DNA of 64,000 bases, from contig NZ_BMKA01000001.1 in assembly GCF_014643735.1 (NCBI RefSeq), forward strand, positions 496,001-560,000, read 5' to 3'. Every line of letters starts with the position of its first letter. Positions within the stretch are counted from its first letter, which is position 1. The position numbers and the translations under genes are program-made. The stretch is from Neptunicoccus cionae. GTDB taxonomy: Bacteria > Pseudomonadota > Alphaproteobacteria > Rhodobacterales > Rhodobacteraceae. The notes under the pieces are model-generated. The model had not been told where the DNA came from and ran no database searches. It saw nothing but the letters and a program-made list of their open reading frames with translations. Positions 54,205 through 61,477 of the stretch are shown here, piece by piece.

Positions 54205-55266
54205 ATGAAAATTCTGGCGGTCGATGATGATACTCTCGCGCTTAACGTGTTGCAGGCTACGCTTGAGGCGGGCGGCTACACGGATATTACGGCAGCACAA
54301 AGCGGCGCCGAGGCGCTGGCTTCACTGGAAAATACCGATACGCCGTTTGACTGTTTCCTGCTGGATATTCTGATGCCGGATATGGACGGGGTGGAATTGT
54401 GTGCAGAGATCCGCACCAAAGCTGCTTATCAGAAAACCCCTGTCCTGATGATCACGGGCCTGAGCGATCAAAGCTCTATGGATCGGGCTTACGGCGCGGG
54501 GGCCACGGATTTTGTCACCAAGCCGTTCAACGGATTAGAGTTGGGCGCGCGCATCCGTGCGGCAAACATCCTTAGCGCGCAAGTAAACCAGCACAAACAG
54601 TTTGAAATCGTTGCGCTGCAATGGCGCGAGAAGCTGGACGCGCTGAACGCGCTTAATCTTTCCGAAGCGATCACCCTGCAAGGGTTTGACGGGGCGGTAG
54701 ACACATTGATGCAGGAAAACATTCTGATGCGGATGCCGGACACCGGATTTTCCGGCTGCCTGCTCAGCGTTCGTTTGGTGAATGTTGCCGCTGTGTTTGA
54801 TCAGCTTTCCGCAACAGACTTCCGCGCCTTCATCAACAGCACCGGTGCGCAGCTGCGCAATGCGGTTGCCGGTCGGGGCGCCTTGATCGCTTATGAAGGG
54901 GACGGCAACTTTCTGGTGATGTCACCACGCCCGATCCCGAAAAACCGCGCGATGGCCTATCATACGACATTGGCACCGGAAATCGCCGAAACCGCGCAGA
55001 AATTGGGCTTTGACGGCGAAGCGCAGATCCTTCTGGGAGAGCCTAAGCCCTTTCAGACCGATAACACCGAAGCGCGGATTAACAGCCTGACTGTTGCACG
55101 CAAAAGCGTTCTGATGCGCGACCTTACAGAGCGAGGCGACACTGCGGTAGCGACCCTTCGTCCCAAAAGCGAACCAATGGTAACAACTGCCCCTGCCGCT
55201 TCGTCGCTGTTGAGTGACGTGTCCCAACTGCTCACGCGGCCCAAGGCAGTTGGCCGGTCCCGATAA
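54205..55266 (+). CDS. Orphan response regulator with degenerate GGDEF-like output domain
   Basis: 353-residue protein. Residues 1-125 are a receiver domain: acidic Asp7-9, phospho-acceptor Asp54 in FLLDILMPDMDG, Thr84 switch and Lys106 in VTKPF. A helical segment (about 125-165) leads to a C-terminal domain (about 170-310). Its LLSVRLVNVAAVFDQL, then AGRGALIAYEGDGNFLVMS, recalls a GGDEF/cyclase palm fold, with EGDGNF (231-236) in place of the GGDEF loop; catalysis looks unlikely. No histidine kinase is adjacent. GAGGGGT precedes the ATG. Lies inside the Dpp transporter gene group on the opposite strand and ends in a strong terminator. Confidence 0.75.
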   Translation: MKILAVDDDTLALNVLQATLEAGGYTDITAAQSGAEALASLENTDTPFDCFLLDILMPDMDGVELCAEIRTKAAYQKTPVLMITGLSDQSSMDRAYGAGATDFVTKPFNGLELGARIRAANILSAQVNQHKQFEIVALQWREKLDALNALNLSEAITLQGFDGAVDTLMQENILMRMPDTGFSGCLLSVRLVNVAAVFDQLSATDFRAFINSTGAQLRNAVAGRGALIAYEGDGNFLVMSPRPIPKNRAMAYHTTLAPEIAETAQKLGFDGEAQILLGEPKPFQTDNTEARINSLTVARKSVLMRDLTERGDTAVATLRPKSEPMVTTAPAASSLLSDVSQLLTRPKAVGRSR

Positions 55267-55297
55267 GACACGCCAAGAATTCCTGCTAAAACGCAAA

Positions 55298-55325
55298 ACG
55301 CCCCGACCTAGGGTCGGGGCGTTTG
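55298..55325. terminator. Bidirectional terminator between response regulator and dppA-type gene
   Basis: ACGCCCCGACC (55298-55308) pairs perfectly with GGTCGGGGCGT (55312-55322) around TAG, with a T-run on the plus strand and A-rich flank (AAAACGCAAA) that gives Ts on the minus strand. Confidence 0.92.
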
Positions 55326-55344
55326 TTTGGGATCGGTCGGGGGC

Positions 55345-56817
55345 TTACTCGGCCCAGCCAACTGCAGTCAGATCAACCGCTTGGGTCGGCGCATCTTTCC
55401 ACAGCCCTTGCAGATCGGCTTTGGCAATTGTCGGAATTGCCAGCTGGAACAGATAGGCGTTCACGTAATCTTCAGAGATCATGTTCTGCGCCTTCTTGAT
55501 CATCTCTGAGCGTTTGTCCGTGTCAGCCTCAACGCTCAGGTCTTCGATCAGGCCTTGGAACTCTGCGTTGTCATACTGGAAGTAGTAATCGGGACGGGCA
55601 TAGATGCCGATGTCAAACGGTTCAGTGTGGGACACAATCGTCAGACCAAAGTCCTTGCCACGGAAAACCTGCTCCAGCCATTGCGCCCATTCCAGATTGC
55701 TGATCTCGGCGTCAATTCCCACTGCACGCAGTTGGGCGGCGATGATTTCACCGCCGCGACGGGCGTAAGAGGGCGGTGGCAGTTTTAATGTGGTTTTGAA
55801 CCCGTCAGCAAATCCGGCCTCGGCCAGCAGTTTTTTGGCCAGCTCGGGATCGTACTGGCTGTTGCCGGTCAGATCGACATAGTCAGGGTTATGGGGCGCA
55901 AAGTGGGACCCGATCGGGGTGCCCAGACCGAACATAGCGCCGTCGATGATCGCTTGACGGTCAATCGCATGGGCCAGCGCCTTGCGCACTTTGACGTTGT
56001 CAAACGGGGCTTGTTTGTTGTTGGTGCCCAGAATGGTTTCCCCTTCTGTGTTGCCAAGGATCACCTGAAAGCGGGGGTCTGCTTCAAACTGGGGGATGTT
56101 TTCGGGGGCGGGGTAGCCGATGAAAACGTCAATGTCTTCTGCCATCATCGCAGCAAAACCCGCTGTCGGGTCAGAGATGAATTTGAACGTCGCTTTGTCC
56201 AGTTTCGCCGGTGTGCCCCAGTAATCCGCGTTGCGGGTCAGATCGATTTTGTCGCCCTGTACCCAGTTGTCAAATTTGAAGGCACCGGTGCCAACCGGAT
56301 TTTGCTTAATGGCCTCGATGCTTTCGGGTGCAACAATGACCGCATCGCCCCAAGCGAGGTTGAACAGCAAGGAACCATTCGGGGCGGCAAGCGTGATCTT
56401 TACCGTTTTAGGGTCCACGGCCTCTACCGCCGAAATGCCGGCGAACAGTGCTTTTTGCGCATTTGCACTGTCTTCAGCGCGGGCGCGATCAAGCGAGAAT
56501 ACAACATCGCTGGCATCAAAATCAGTGCCATCGTGGAACTTCACGCCCTCTTGTAGATGGAAAGTGTAGGTCAGCCCATCTTCGGAAATGTCCCAAGATT
56601 CTGCCAGTCCGGGGTTCACGGAGCCATCCGGCCCAAAGCGTGTGAGCCCCTCAAACACATTGGCATAGACCACGTTGTCAATCGCACCAGCGGCTGCTGA
56701 TGTGGGGTCGAGGTGGGGCGGTTCCAGCTGCATCGCTACGATTACATCGGTCTTGGCAAGTGCCGATGTCGCAAGCAGGACAGCGCTGGCCGTCACTGTA
56801 GCTTTGAAAAAGGTCAT
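55345..56817 (-). CDS. ABC transporter substrate-binding protein, DppA/SBP5 family
   Basis: 490-residue periplasmic solute-binding protein, family 5 (peptide/nickel). A signal peptide of about 22 residues ends SALAKT. Seen: MQLEPPHLDPTSAA near the mature N-terminus, ESWDISEDGLTYTFHLQEGVKFHDGTDFDASDVVFSLDRA block (family signature; quoted in parts), PVGTGAFKFDNW, and KVRKALAHAIDRQAII. Brings peptides or related molecules to the DppBC permease. It is separated from the permease genes by the oppositely oriented response regulator, so it is transcribed separately. Confidence 0.94.
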   Translation of the reverse strand: MTFFKATVTASAVLLATSALAKTDVIVAMQLEPPHLDPTSAAAGAIDNVVYANVFEGLTRFGPDGSVNPGLAESWDISEDGLTYTFHLQEGVKFHDGTDFDASDVVFSLDRARAEDSANAQKALFAGISAVEAVDPKTVKITLAAPNGSLLFNLAWGDAVIVAPESIEAIKQNPVGTGAFKFDNWVQGDKIDLTRNADYWGTPAKLDKATFKFISDPTAGFAAMMAEDIDVFIGYPAPENIPQFEADPRFQVILGNTEGETILGTNNKQAPFDNVKVRKALAHAIDRQAIIDGAMFGLGTPIGSHFAPHNPDYVDLTGNSQYDPELAKKLLAEAGFADGFKTTLKLPPPSYARRGGEIIAAQLRAVGIDAEISNLEWAQWLEQVFRGKDFGLTIVSHTEPFDIGIYARPDYYFQYDNAEFQGLIEDLSVEADTDKRSEMIKKAQNMISEDYVNAYLFQLAIPTIAKADLQGLWKDAPTQAVDLTAVGWAE

Positions 56818-56967
56818 AGAAGTCTCTCCGTTGATTGGCGCCTGATTTTTGGATGGCGCTTAAATTTGCCGGTTCAGTTGACGCGGATTGGCGCGATCGG
56901 TCAAGAGCGGGCGCTGTGGGATTGCGTCAGGCCAAGGGGAATTCGGCAAATTCCCCCTGATATAGAG

Positions 56968-58266
56968 TTAGGCCGCTTTTTCGACCAGCAGGTCAATCAG
57001 GCTTTGTCCCATGATTTTGGCACTGTCCAACATGGCGGATACTTCGACATATTCGTCAGGCTGGTGGGCCAATTCCAGAATCCCCGGACCGTAAGCGATG
57101 CAGTTTTTCAGCTGACCGATACGGTCGATGTGCTTCTGGTCGTAGGATCCGGGCGAAACCACATATTCCGCCGGTTTGCCCAAAACATTCTGGATCGCGC
57201 TGGCCACGGACGTGACCACAGGGGCGTCTTTGGCTGTCATGGTCGGAATGATCCGCTGAATTTCGCGGATTTTATAGGCGAATCCCTCCCGTTCCGATTT
57301 CACCTTTTCCAGAACGTCAGTGATCTCTTTTTGGACATCATCGATGTTTTCTTCGATCAGAAAGCGACGGTCAATCACCATGCGGGCGCTGTCGGGCACG
57401 CAGGGGCTGGGTAGGCCGGTAAAGCCCGCTTCCGGTTCGTTCTGCCCGCCGTGGAAGGAATTGATGTTCATAGTGGACTGACGCGCGCCTTTGGGGATCA
57501 CCGGCATATCGGTGCGTTTCTGCGCGAGTGCGGGATAAAGTTCGGTTTCCATCTCGTTGAGAACCGCCCCCATGTGACGCACAGCGCAATCGCCCAGAAA
57601 CGGCATGGACCCGTGGGCAATCCGGCCTTTGGTTTCGATTTCTGCCCACCACGCACCGCGGTGCCCGAGACAGATGGAATCAAGGCCAAGCGGTTCGGGA
57701 ATGATCACATGCTGCACGCGCGCCGGCGCAAAATAGCCCTTTTCCGCCAGGTAAGCTACGCCGCCAAAGCCGCCTGTTTCCTCATCCGCGGTGCCGGAGA
57801 TTTCCACGGCTCCAGAAAAGTCGGGGAAGGTATCCACGAAAGCTTCGGCTGCGATGATTGACGCGGCGAGCCCGCCTTTCATGTCACAGGCGCCGCGTCC
57901 GTAAATCTTGTCTCCGTCCAGTTCACCGCCAAATGGATCGCGGGTCCAGTCCTGACCGAGTTCCACAATATCGGTGTGGCTGTTAAAATGAACGCACTCG
58001 CCACTGCGTGCACCTTCGCGCCGTGCGACAATGTTCCAGCGGGGGTATTTTTCGCAATCCCCCGGCGTGTCATGGGCGCGGATCAGTTCACACTGAAAGT
58101 AGCGCGGTGCCAGACGATCGCGCAGATATTCGCAAATCAGGCGGTAATTCTCGCCTGGCGGGTTGAGTGTGGGAATCCGGATCAGATCCTGTGTCAGAGC
58201 GATAAGATCGTCCTTGCGGCGATCCAGTTCCGTGTTCAGTCGGTCTATATTATCTTGATGAGCCAT
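56968..58266 (-). CDS. M20 family metallopeptidase (ArgE/DapE-like)
   Basis: 432-residue zinc amidohydrolase of the M20 family. Seen: FNSHTDIV (His97, Asp99), GRGACDMKGG (Asp128), and GTADEETGG (catalytic Glu162/Glu163). Longer than ArgE at the 1-1025 locus and different in detail; it could remove an acyl group from an N-acyl amino acid or cleave a dipeptide. The ATG at 58266 (MAHQDNIDRL) follows AAGGTGACGCC; longer readings are possible. It lies 150 bp upstream of the substrate-binding protein gene on the same strand, fitting a role in processing imported peptides. Confidence 0.88.
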   Translation of the reverse strand: MAHQDNIDRLNTELDRRKDDLIALTQDLIRIPTLNPPGENYRLICEYLRDRLAPRYFQCELIRAHDTPGDCEKYPRWNIVARREGARSGECVHFNSHTDIVELGQDWTRDPFGGELDGDKIYGRGACDMKGGLAASIIAAEAFVDTFPDFSGAVEISGTADEETGGFGGVAYLAEKGYFAPARVQHVIIPEPLGLDSICLGHRGAWWAEIETKGRIAHGSMPFLGDCAVRHMGAVLNEMETELYPALAQKRTDMPVIPKGARQSTMNINSFHGGQNEPEAGFTGLPSPCVPDSARMVIDRRFLIEENIDDVQKEITDVLEKVKSEREGFAYKIREIQRIIPTMTAKDAPVVTSVASAIQNVLGKPAEYVVSPGSYDQKHIDRIGQLKNCIAYGPGILELAHQPDEYVEVSAMLDSAKIMGQSLIDLLVEKAA

Positions 58267-58364
58267 GGCGTCACCTTGCGCCGGAACCATGTGCGTTATC
58301 AAGAGCTTAAAATGGGGTTTGCGCAATTTTTACAGTGCCTTATTGTGAGGCAAAACCAATAGAG

Positions 58365-59627
58365 ATGGCAGCTATGACCAGATCGAAATTGCGACAGGCC
58401 GCTGAGGAATTATTCGAGGCAGCGGTAGGGGCTGCGGACCCTGCCGGCGCTGTGGCGCGCGCTCTTCAAGCTGATCCGCTGCCAGATTGTGCAGGCCGAC
58501 TGGTGGTTCTGGCGGTTGGAAAGGCGGCTTGTGCGATGATGAAGGAGGCGTTGTTACATTTGCCTGAACCATCATTGGCAATAGCTGTGACCAATCACGA
58601 AAACTTGGCCGATCTGGACAGTGTGCAAGGCGTGCGCGTGATCTGCGGCGAACATCCGGTTCCAGGCACAGGTAGCGTAATTGCCGGAGATGCGCTGTTA
58701 AGCGCCGTGGAGGGGCTTGGCGCGGATGATCAAGTGCTTGCGTTGGTGTCCGGTGGTGGATCGGCGCTGGCCATTGCGCCGGTGGCGGCAATCTCTTTTG
58801 AAGAAAAGCAACAGGCGGGGGCGGTGCTGCTGGGCAGCGGGCTGGACATTAACCGCATGAACCTTGTGCGCCAGTGTCTCAGCCGGATCAAGGGAGGCGG
58901 GTTGCTACGCGCCGCTGCCCCTGCGCAAGTACACAGTCTGATCTTGTCTGACGTGATCGGTGATGATCTGCGGGTGGTCGCGAGCGGACCCACCGTATCA
59001 GCGGTCGGCACCTGTGCTGCGGCGCAGGCGGCGCTTATGGACGCCGGTGTATGGGAGGATATGCCAGCCGCCGTACGCCAGCATCTAGACCAGGGGGAGA
59101 CCGCGCCACCAGTGACCGCAGCGACAGCCCTTAACCGGATTATCGGGTCCAATCGGGTCAGTCTGGAAGCGGTGCTTGCGGCCTGTCCGGCGGCGCGGAT
59201 CGTGGAGGATGCCCTGTGCGGTGATGTGGCAGAGGCGGCAGCGTTTATCCTTGCGCAGGCACAGCAATCCCAAAGCGGAGAGGTGCTGGTGTTTGGCGGT
59301 GAAACGACCGTGCGGCTTGTCGGGGACGGATTGGGTGGTCGCAATCAGGAACTGGCCTTGCGCGTCGCGCTTGGTGCGCAGGCGCTTGGCGATGACTGGG
59401 TATTCCTAAGCGGAGGCACCGATGGGCGCGACGGGCCAACCGACGCGGCTGGGGGGCTGGTGGACAGCGGGACCATCGCGCGCATTGAAGCCGCTGGGCT
59501 GAATCCGCAGGCCATGTTGGCGCGCAATGACAGCTATCACGCTTTACAAGCCGCTGGCGATTTATTGATCACAGGCGGCACAGGTACAAATGTCGCAGAT
59601 GTGCAGCTGTTCCTGCGGCGTTCTTGA
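58365..59627 (+). CDS. Glycerate kinase type-2 (MOFRL) protein
   Basis: 420-residue DUF4147/MOFRL-family protein, usually glycerate 2-kinase (sometimes annotated hydroxypyruvate reductase TtuD). Seen: LVVLAVGKAACAMMKEAL, GEHPVPGTGSV, LVSGGGSALAIAP (GGGS loop), MNLVRQCLSRIKGGGLLRA, SDVIGDDLRVVASGPT, and the C-terminal MOFRL domain VFGGETTVRLVGDGLGGRNQE and FLSGGTDGRDGPTDAAGG. It would phosphorylate glycerate in serine/glyoxylate metabolism. ATGs at 58365 and 58374 are both possible. Divergent from the M20 gene (98 bp). Confidence 0.9.
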   Translation: MAAMTRSKLRQAAEELFEAAVGAADPAGAVARALQADPLPDCAGRLVVLAVGKAACAMMKEALLHLPEPSLAIAVTNHENLADLDSVQGVRVICGEHPVPGTGSVIAGDALLSAVEGLGADDQVLALVSGGGSALAIAPVAAISFEEKQQAGAVLLGSGLDINRMNLVRQCLSRIKGGGLLRAAAPAQVHSLILSDVIGDDLRVVASGPTVSAVGTCAAAQAALMDAGVWEDMPAAVRQHLDQGETAPPVTAATALNRIIGSNRVSLEAVLAACPAARIVEDALCGDVAEAAAFILAQAQQSQSGEVLVFGGETTVRLVGDGLGGRNQELALRVALGAQALGDDWVFLSGGTDGRDGPTDAAGGLVDSGTIARIEAAGLNPQAMLARNDSYHALQAAGDLLITGGTGTNVADVQLFLRRS

Positions 59628-59674
59628 CGCCCGCGACACCGCAGGGTTTATTGTGCCGATACACTGAGGACCCC

Positions 59675-60259
59675 ATGTTCAAACGCCGACCTAAAGTCAT
59701 AATCGAAGCCGAGCATGTGACCTTGCGCATGCCTGTGATGGGGGATCACCTGTCATGGGTTCATCTGCGTCAGGACGGTGAGGATTTTCTGAAGCCGTGG
59801 GAGCCGGTCTGGTCTCCCGATCATTTCTCGCGCCGTGCCTTTAGCAACCGTGTGTTCTGGGCCCGCAAGACCTATGAGTCCGGAAAGGGCTTGCCTTTAT
59901 TCATTATTCGCAGGGACGATCAGGCGTTGCTTGGGGCGATCACGCTGGATAATATCCGGCGCGGTCCGGCGATGGCGGGCACGCTTGGTTATTGGATCGG
60001 GTCGGATTATGCCCGCTCCGGCTATATGACGGATGCGATCGAAGCGTTAGTTTATTTTGCGTTTCATCAGTTGGACCTTAGCCGGATCGAGGCGGCTACC
60101 CTGCCGGAAAACGCGGCCTCTCGCGGGTTGTTGGAAAAGACCGGTTTCAAATACGAAGGGGTGGCACAAAGCTATCTGCAAATCGCAGGGCGCTGGCGGA
60201 CCCATGTGCTTTACGCGAATTTGCGCAGTGATCGGCGCGGGAAAACCGACGCAGGGTAG
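59675..60259 (+). CDS. GNAT family acetyltransferase (RimJ/RimL-like)
   Basis: 194-residue N-acetyltransferase like RimJ/RimL. Seen: VTLRMPVMGDHLSWVHLR at the N-terminus, GAITLDNIRRGPAMAGTLGYWIG, and ATLPENAASRGLLEKTGFKYEGVAQSYLQIAGRWRTHVLY, with the acetyl-CoA and acceptor-site words of the ribosomal-protein acetyltransferase group. The ATG at 59675 has GAGGA just upstream (59666-59670). The acceptor may be the N-terminus of ribosomal protein S5 or L7/L12, but this is not decided by sequence. Confidence 0.88.
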   Translation: MFKRRPKVIIEAEHVTLRMPVMGDHLSWVHLRQDGEDFLKPWEPVWSPDHFSRRAFSNRVFWARKTYESGKGLPLFIIRRDDQALLGAITLDNIRRGPAMAGTLGYWIGSDYARSGYMTDAIEALVYFAFHQLDLSRIEAATLPENAASRGLLEKTGFKYEGVAQSYLQIAGRWRTHVLYANLRSDRRGKTDAG

Positions 60260-60619
60260 GGGCGCTGGGCGCTTTTACGCGCTATCCGGTCATCAATTTT
60301 CAAAGATTTCCGAGGCGGTGTGTCCGGTGTATTTTGATGAGCAAACCATCGTTTGTTAACTTTATGAAGCTTCATATATGAAGCTTCATATTTGCAGTAT
60401 GATGATTGAATAAGAGTAAGCATTAGAAAATCTTAAATGTTGTAGTGTTTCCGTTGCCGCCCAATTTGCAGCAACGTCCCGTTAACCTTTCAAGTTGGTT
60501 AGGGACCACCCGTTGCAACTGGCATAGAGCGGCCTCATTCCCGCTTGTTCAGATAATTCCCCCGAAGTCGCGGGACTTCGCGTTAAACTGGTAAGGGAAT
60601 CACCTAAAGGAGTGTAGCC
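60260..60619. other. Intergenic region with two-unit 14-bp palindrome array and long leader
   Basis: 360 bp between the GNAT and MBL-fold genes. It holds the iterated palindrome at 60365-60397 and an AT-rich stretch after it (60398-60450), which could be a promoter. AAAGGAG (60606-60612) lies next to the following gene. No other coding frame is convincing. Confidence 0.55.
60365..60397. repeat. Iterated 14-bp palindrome array, two units
   Basis: TGAAGCTTCA occurs at 60365-60374 and 60379-60388, a 14-bp period, followed by TATTTGCAG. The 29-nt stretch 60369-60397 is identical to 33473-33501. Located about 230 bp before the MBL-fold start, it may be an operator, whereas the other copy lies between converging genes. 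Confidence 0.85.
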
Positions 60620-60622
60620 ATC
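60606..60622 (+). promoter_or_regulatory. Ribosome site and ATC codon at the MBL-fold start
   Basis: AAAGGAG (60606-60612), a near-perfect Shine-Dalgarno, is 7 nt before ATC at 60620. In that frame the next in-frame start-type codon is GTG at 60668, already past the signal peptide, and a stop codon lies at 60605-60607. So either ATC is used, or ATG was mutated or misread. Confidence 0.6.
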
Positions 60623-61420
60623 CGGTGTTTTCTGATCCTGTTAAGTGTCCTTTTTGCGCAAACCGCTGTGGCACAGACCCGCTCGCCGAGCCATTGTCTC
60701 GCATTTGCTGAAAACGGTCCGCCGATACACCGCGCTGCGCTAACGGTGGATCAGGTGCAGATTACCTACGCCGATCATTCCATGTATGTCATTGATACTT
60801 TTGGCGGTATGCGGGTGGTAACGGATTATAACGGATACATCGGGCAAACCGAAAAAGCCCCCGATGTGGTGACGATGAACAAGGGCCATTCCAGCCACTA
60901 CACCAGCCATCCAGACCCGCAAATCCCCCATGTGCTGCGGGGTTGGGACCCCAAGGGCGGTGTGGCGGATCATGAACTGGAACTGGGCGAGATGCTGATC
61001 CGCAATGTCACAACAGACATTCGCAGCGTCTATAGCGGGCAGGAGCCTGACGGAAATTCCATTTTTATCTTTGAAGTTGCGGGCCTGTGTATCGGCCATC
61101 TGGGTCACCTCCATCACATTCCGACGGACGAACAATTTGCCCGTATCGGAAGGCTGGATGTGGTGATGGCCGCCGTGGATGGCAGTATGACGCTTGATCT
61201 GCTCTCGATGGTGACGCTTTTGAAACGGTTGCGGGCCTCTGTGGTGCTGCCGATGCACTGGTTTGGTCAGTCGACGCTCAACCGGTTTGTGGCCGGAATG
61301 CGAGACACTTTTGAAATCGTGACCTTGCCCGACAGCAGCTTTGTGATCAGTCAGGATTTATTGCCAAACCGCCCGACCGTTATGATCGTCCCGCCCCGTT
61401 TCATCACCGAATACGAATAG
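60620..61420 (+). CDS. Exported metallo-beta-lactamase-fold protein, ATC start
   Basis: 266-residue protein if read from ATC at 60620; shorter (250) from GTG at 60668. From ATC there is a clean signal peptide (about residues 1-18, RCFLILLSVLFAQTAVA then QT), so it should be periplasmic. The mature part has an MBL-fold, UlaG-like layout: TMNKGHSSHYTSH (His90, His93, His97), CIGHLGHLHH (His160 or His163), VDGS (Asp187) and LPMHWFGQ (His213), i.e. metal-binding residues, although the first motif lacks the usual HxHxDH form. Function unknown. A 14-bp palindrome array lies about 230 bp upstream; the GlcD-like gene follows 57 bp downstream. Confidence 0.7.
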   Translation: MRCFLILLSVLFAQTAVAQTRSPSHCLAFAENGPPIHRAALTVDQVQITYADHSMYVIDTFGGMRVVTDYNGYIGQTEKAPDVVTMNKGHSSHYTSHPDPQIPHVLRGWDPKGGVADHELELGEMLIRNVTTDIRSVYSGQEPDGNSIFIFEVAGLCIGHLGHLHHIPTDEQFARIGRLDVVMAAVDGSMTLDLLSMVTLLKRLRASVVLPMHWFGQSTLNRFVAGMRDTFEIVTLPDSSFVISQDLLPNRPTVMIVPPRFITEYE

Positions 61421-61477
61421 CGCTTCTTGTGCGCCTCTGTTGGATTGGCTAGTCCTTTGCCAGACAGGAGCCTGAAC

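Noticed and set aside
60482-60502. CtrA box (TTAA-N7-TTAA)
   Set aside because: Only a half-match (TTAACC then AGTTGG); spacing and second half do not fit.
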